From Deltaproteobacteria bacterium (GTDB lineage Bacteria > Desulfobacterota > WTBG01 > CAIYCZ01 > CAIRTM01): a stretch of 44,430 nt of DNA. Position numbers and translations under genes: made by a program. Location of the stretch: the NCBI GenBank assembly GCA_024276465.1, contig JAJRXD010000017.1, positions 1 to 44,430 of the forward strand. Reading direction: 5' to 3'. This document shows positions 41,888 through 44,430 of the stretch, in pieces; the first letter of the stretch is position 1, and each line of letters begins with the position of its first letter. The notes under the pieces were generated by a model. It made no database searches, was not told the DNA's origin, and was given only the letters and a program-made list of their open reading frames with translations.

Positions 41888-44275
41888 ATGAAATATTTTT
41901 TTATACATATCTCCACCAGCCTGATAACAATACTGCTTCTTTATATATCCCCTGCATTTTCGCAGCAGATTCCATTCAGAACAACGACTTCCCCCTCCGA
42001 GTTTGAACAACAATACGATGATCTGAGATATGGAAGGGAAGAATGGAATTTTCTTCAGAGATCTTATCCATACAACAAAATTCCTTATCAAAAGCGGGTT
42101 CAAGCTTCCAGGAAGCTTGAACAGATGCGCCAGGCAGGCGGAGCAGCAGGGCCGGGCTGGACTTCAATAGGACCTGCCAACATCGGCGGAAGAGTAAATT
42201 CAATTGCAATTGATCCTTCTGATAAAAACATTGTCTACATGGGAGCTGCTGATGGAGGAGTGTGGAAAAGCACGGATGCCGGCGGAACCTGGGTCCCACT
42301 GACAGATGATCTGCCATCCCTTTCCATGGGAGCCATAGCAATTGATCCTGGAAATCCCCGAATTATTTATATGGGAACAGGAGAGTATAATTTTATCCAT
42401 CAGTACGGATGCAAGCCCTCAAGGAGTGACCAGTACCCGGGGGAAGGTGTTTTCAGGTCAACAGATGGTGGACTTACATGGATACAGGCAGGGGAAAAGT
42501 TTTCAGATTCGATAGTCAAAATTGAAATTGACCCCATCTCCACGGAAATAATTTATACTGTCTCTATTGACGGTCTTTTTAAGTCAATTGACAGCGGTAA
42601 CAGCTGGACTAATGTTCTTGGCGGGATAACGACTGATCTTGTTATTGATAAAAATTCTCCTTTGATACTGTATGCGGCAGTTGGAAAACCTGACGGTGAT
42701 GCTGATAACGGCATTTACAAATCAACAGATGGCGGGGCCAACTGGACGAAGCTGGGCGGAGGGCTTCCTGAAAGTGAAGAAATCTCACGGATTTCACTGA
42801 CAATTTCCCGGTCAGATCCTGATGTTCTGTATACAGGTATTGCCTGTCCTGGAATGGGCAATATGGATAAGGGAGCTGTCTATAAAACAACTGATGGCGG
42901 GTTGACCTGGGCAATTACAGGTTCCGGGCCCAATCCGGATTGCTATAAAAATGTAATAGCTGTTGACCCTTCTGATCCCGATACAGTCTATACAGGAGAA
43001 CTGTTCATATATAAATCAACTGATGGTGGTGAAACCTGGGTTAACATTGACCCGACAATCAGTACTTATGTTGATTATCACGCAATAGCCATCAACCAGA
43101 ATGATCCTCAAACCTTTTACACGGGAAACGACAGGGGAATTTATAAAACAACTGACGGCGGTGAGACCTGGATAAATCTGAATCAGGGTCTTGCCATTAC
43201 CCAGTTTTATGACATTGCTGTTGATCCGTCAACAGAATCAATCATCTATGGTGGCTGCCAGGATAATGGAGTACTGAAATACCTTGGGACTGATGACTGG
43301 ATTGACATTGATTATTTTAATGATGGGGGCTTCAATGCTGTTGATTATAAAAACCCTGAGACAGTCTATTTTGAAAACCAGTATGCACGCATCAAGAAAT
43401 CCCTGGATGGAGGTAATACAAGTTTTTCCATATCAGAAGGCCTTGACACAAGCCGCACTGGTTTTGTTACTCCTTTCCTGATTGATCCCAGTGCCCACGA
43501 CAGGCTGTACCTGGGAACTTATATGCTGCACAGGACAACAAACGGAGGGGATGAGTGGGAAATCATAAGCCCTGACCTGACGAAGAATGCTGGTGAGTTT
43601 GACTCCTTTATTTCTGCAATTGGTGTTTCAAAGATCAATCCTGACCTGATTTATATTGGTACCTCTGACGGGAATTTGCAGGTAACTGACGACGGTGGCC
43701 TGACCTGGAATCTCAGGACAAACAGTCTTCCTGACCGTTTTGTAGCCAGTATTGCAGTTGACGGGGAATCTTCTCTGACAGCGTACGCAGCATTTTCCGG
43801 ATATGGCACCAGCCATGTTTTCATGACCCGGGATGCCGGTCAAAACTGGAAAAGCATTGACGCTGACCTGCCTGATGTCCCGGTCAATTCCATACTTGTC
43901 GGAAGCGAAGAGCCTGACACACTTTACATTGGCACGGATGTCGGGGTCTTTAAATCAACAGACAGGGGCAGGAGCTGGTTTTCCTTTAGTGAGGGTCTGC
44001 CAGTGGTGGTTGTGAGTGATCTGGAAGCAAATCCTGGTACTGCTTTAATCAGGGCTGCGACCATGGGAAGAAGTGTTTTTGAGATAGACGAGACAGGTGA
44101 TGTTAATGGTGATGGAAAAATTGATTTTCAGGATCTGTTTAAAACAATTAAAATAATTCTCAGATTTCCTCCTTCACCTTCAGGAGGGGAGCTTATTCGC
44201 GCAGATGTTAATGGTGACGGGGATGTGGGATTTGATGATCTGGCAGGGATTTTTAATATGATCCATGAAGAGTAA
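41888..44275 (+). CDS. Secreted Asp-box (BNR/sortilin-like) beta-propeller protein with C-terminal dockerin
   Basis: A 795-residue exported protein. The first 25 or so residues are a signal peptide (hydrophobic stretch then A-F-S-Q-Q). At least ten Asp-box repeats of form S/T-x-D-x-G-x-x-W occur from about residue 120 to 725 (for example S-T-D-G-G-L-T-W, T-T-D-G-G-E-T-W, T-R-D-A-G-Q-N-W). These match the VPS10/sortilin-type or sialidase-type propeller repeats. The final 60 residues hold two D-V-N-G-D-G calcium loops, each followed by a short helix, the pattern of a type I dockerin. No catalytic residues of sialidase are evident. An AGGGGAG ribosome binding site precedes ATG 41888. It may bind surfaces or polymers; the function is unknown. 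Confidence 0.88.
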   Translation: MKYFFIHISTSLITILLLYISPAFSQQIPFRTTTSPSEFEQQYDDLRYGREEWNFLQRSYPYNKIPYQKRVQASRKLEQMRQAGGAAGPGWTSIGPANIGGRVNSIAIDPSDKNIVYMGAADGGVWKSTDAGGTWVPLTDDLPSLSMGAIAIDPGNPRIIYMGTGEYNFIHQYGCKPSRSDQYPGEGVFRSTDGGLTWIQAGEKFSDSIVKIEIDPISTEIIYTVSIDGLFKSIDSGNSWTNVLGGITTDLVIDKNSPLILYAAVGKPDGDADNGIYKSTDGGANWTKLGGGLPESEEISRISLTISRSDPDVLYTGIACPGMGNMDKGAVYKTTDGGLTWAITGSGPNPDCYKNVIAVDPSDPDTVYTGELFIYKSTDGGETWVNIDPTISTYVDYHAIAINQNDPQTFYTGNDRGIYKTTDGGETWINLNQGLAITQFYDIAVDPSTESIIYGGCQDNGVLKYLGTDDWIDIDYFNDGGFNAVDYKNPETVYFENQYARIKKSLDGGNTSFSISEGLDTSRTGFVTPFLIDPSAHDRLYLGTYMLHRTTNGGDEWEIISPDLTKNAGEFDSFISAIGVSKINPDLIYIGTSDGNLQVTDDGGLTWNLRTNSLPDRFVASIAVDGESSLTAYAAFSGYGTSHVFMTRDAGQNWKSIDADLPDVPVNSILVGSEEPDTLYIGTDVGVFKSTDRGRSWFSFSEGLPVVVVSDLEANPGTALIRAATMGRSVFEIDETGDVNGDGKIDFQDLFKTIKIILRFPPSPSGGELIRADVNGDGDVGFDDLAGIFNMIHEE

Positions 44276-44309
44276 CAATACATAGTGACACATTGTTGTC
44301 CAAGAACGA

Positions 44310-44430
44310 GATTGCCATCCCGATATTCATCGGGACAGGCGCCTCATGGCCTCGCAATGACAATGCAAAGCAAAATCAAACAGTTAATGTCATTGCGAGG
44401 GAGGTATCCCGCTACTGCGGGAAAGCAATC
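44310..44430. repeat. GTCATTGCGAGG-type dispersed repeats in inverted orientation, cut by window end
   Basis: One copy (44310-44361) reads GATTGCC at its left end and CCTCGCAATGAC at its right. The second (44389 to the window end at 44430) begins GTCATTGCGAGG and reaches GCAATC at the last base. They are reverse complements at their ends and are separated by 27 bases. Each carries an internal small hairpin (TCCCGAT-ATTC-ATCGGGA; TCCCGC-TACT-GCGGGA). This resembles a repeat I recall as abundant in several bacterial phyla including Desulfobacterota. It may end transcription of the Asp-box gene. Confidence 0.75.

Overview
The window reads as a contiguous piece of chromosome from a Gram-negative anaerobe, most likely a member of the Desulfobacterota (sulfate-reducer type). 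This is inferred from four things. The gene order rpsB-tsf-pyrH-frr-(ferredoxin)-uppS-cdsA-dxr-rseP-tsaB is followed by ilvB-ilvN-pssA-leuA-leuC-leuD-leuB. There is a glycolate/lactate-oxidase-like flavoprotein pair with a CCG-domain iron-sulfur protein. A 2[4Fe-4S] ferredoxin, an Isf-like flavoprotein and a DUF2284-type protein are present. Intergenic repeats (GTCATTGCGAGG / GAATATCGAA types) resemble those I recall from this group. No rRNA, tRNA, CRISPR array, insertion sequence or prophage was recognised.

Layout. 1-4492 (+): sbcD-sbcC DNA-end nuclease operon. 4768-6898 (+): two cold-shock-type RNA genes, a small RRM protein and a DeaD/CsdA-like DEAD-box helicase, each preceded by a look-alike hairpin plus seven T. 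7076-9977 (-): an orphan FliD-like protein followed by a six-repeat (alpha/alpha)-toroid protein. 10427-14374 (-): an accessory run of LCM-type methyltransferase, DUF2284-like protein, PilZ protein, Isf-like flavoprotein and FGE-fold lipoprotein. 14561-18803 (-): RND efflux adaptor and permease, directly behind the strong terminator of the leu operon. 18868-26316 (-): branched-chain amino-acid operon with pssA embedded and ilvC/psd missing. 26417-34820 (-): DUF465 protein and the translation / isoprenoid / envelope cluster. 35036-36718 (-): GAF-HD-GYP phosphodiesterase. 37080-41756 (+): three-gene flavoprotein / Fe-S redox complex, divergent from the HD-GYP gene. 41888-44275 (+): secreted Asp-box (BNR) beta-propeller protein with a C-terminal dockerin. 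44310-44430: a dispersed repeat in inverted orientation, cut by the window end.

The points most worth following are: the paired terminator-like leaders of the RRM and helicase genes, which suggest a shared attenuation/antitermination switch; the apparent one-base frameshift of the normally essential pyrH in a homopolymer; the GlcDEF-like complex whose two flavin subunits are both full length; the FliD-like protein without the canonical FliD N-terminus next to the six-fold GGFF-repeat protein; and the efflux operon whose start codon sits against the upstream terminator.
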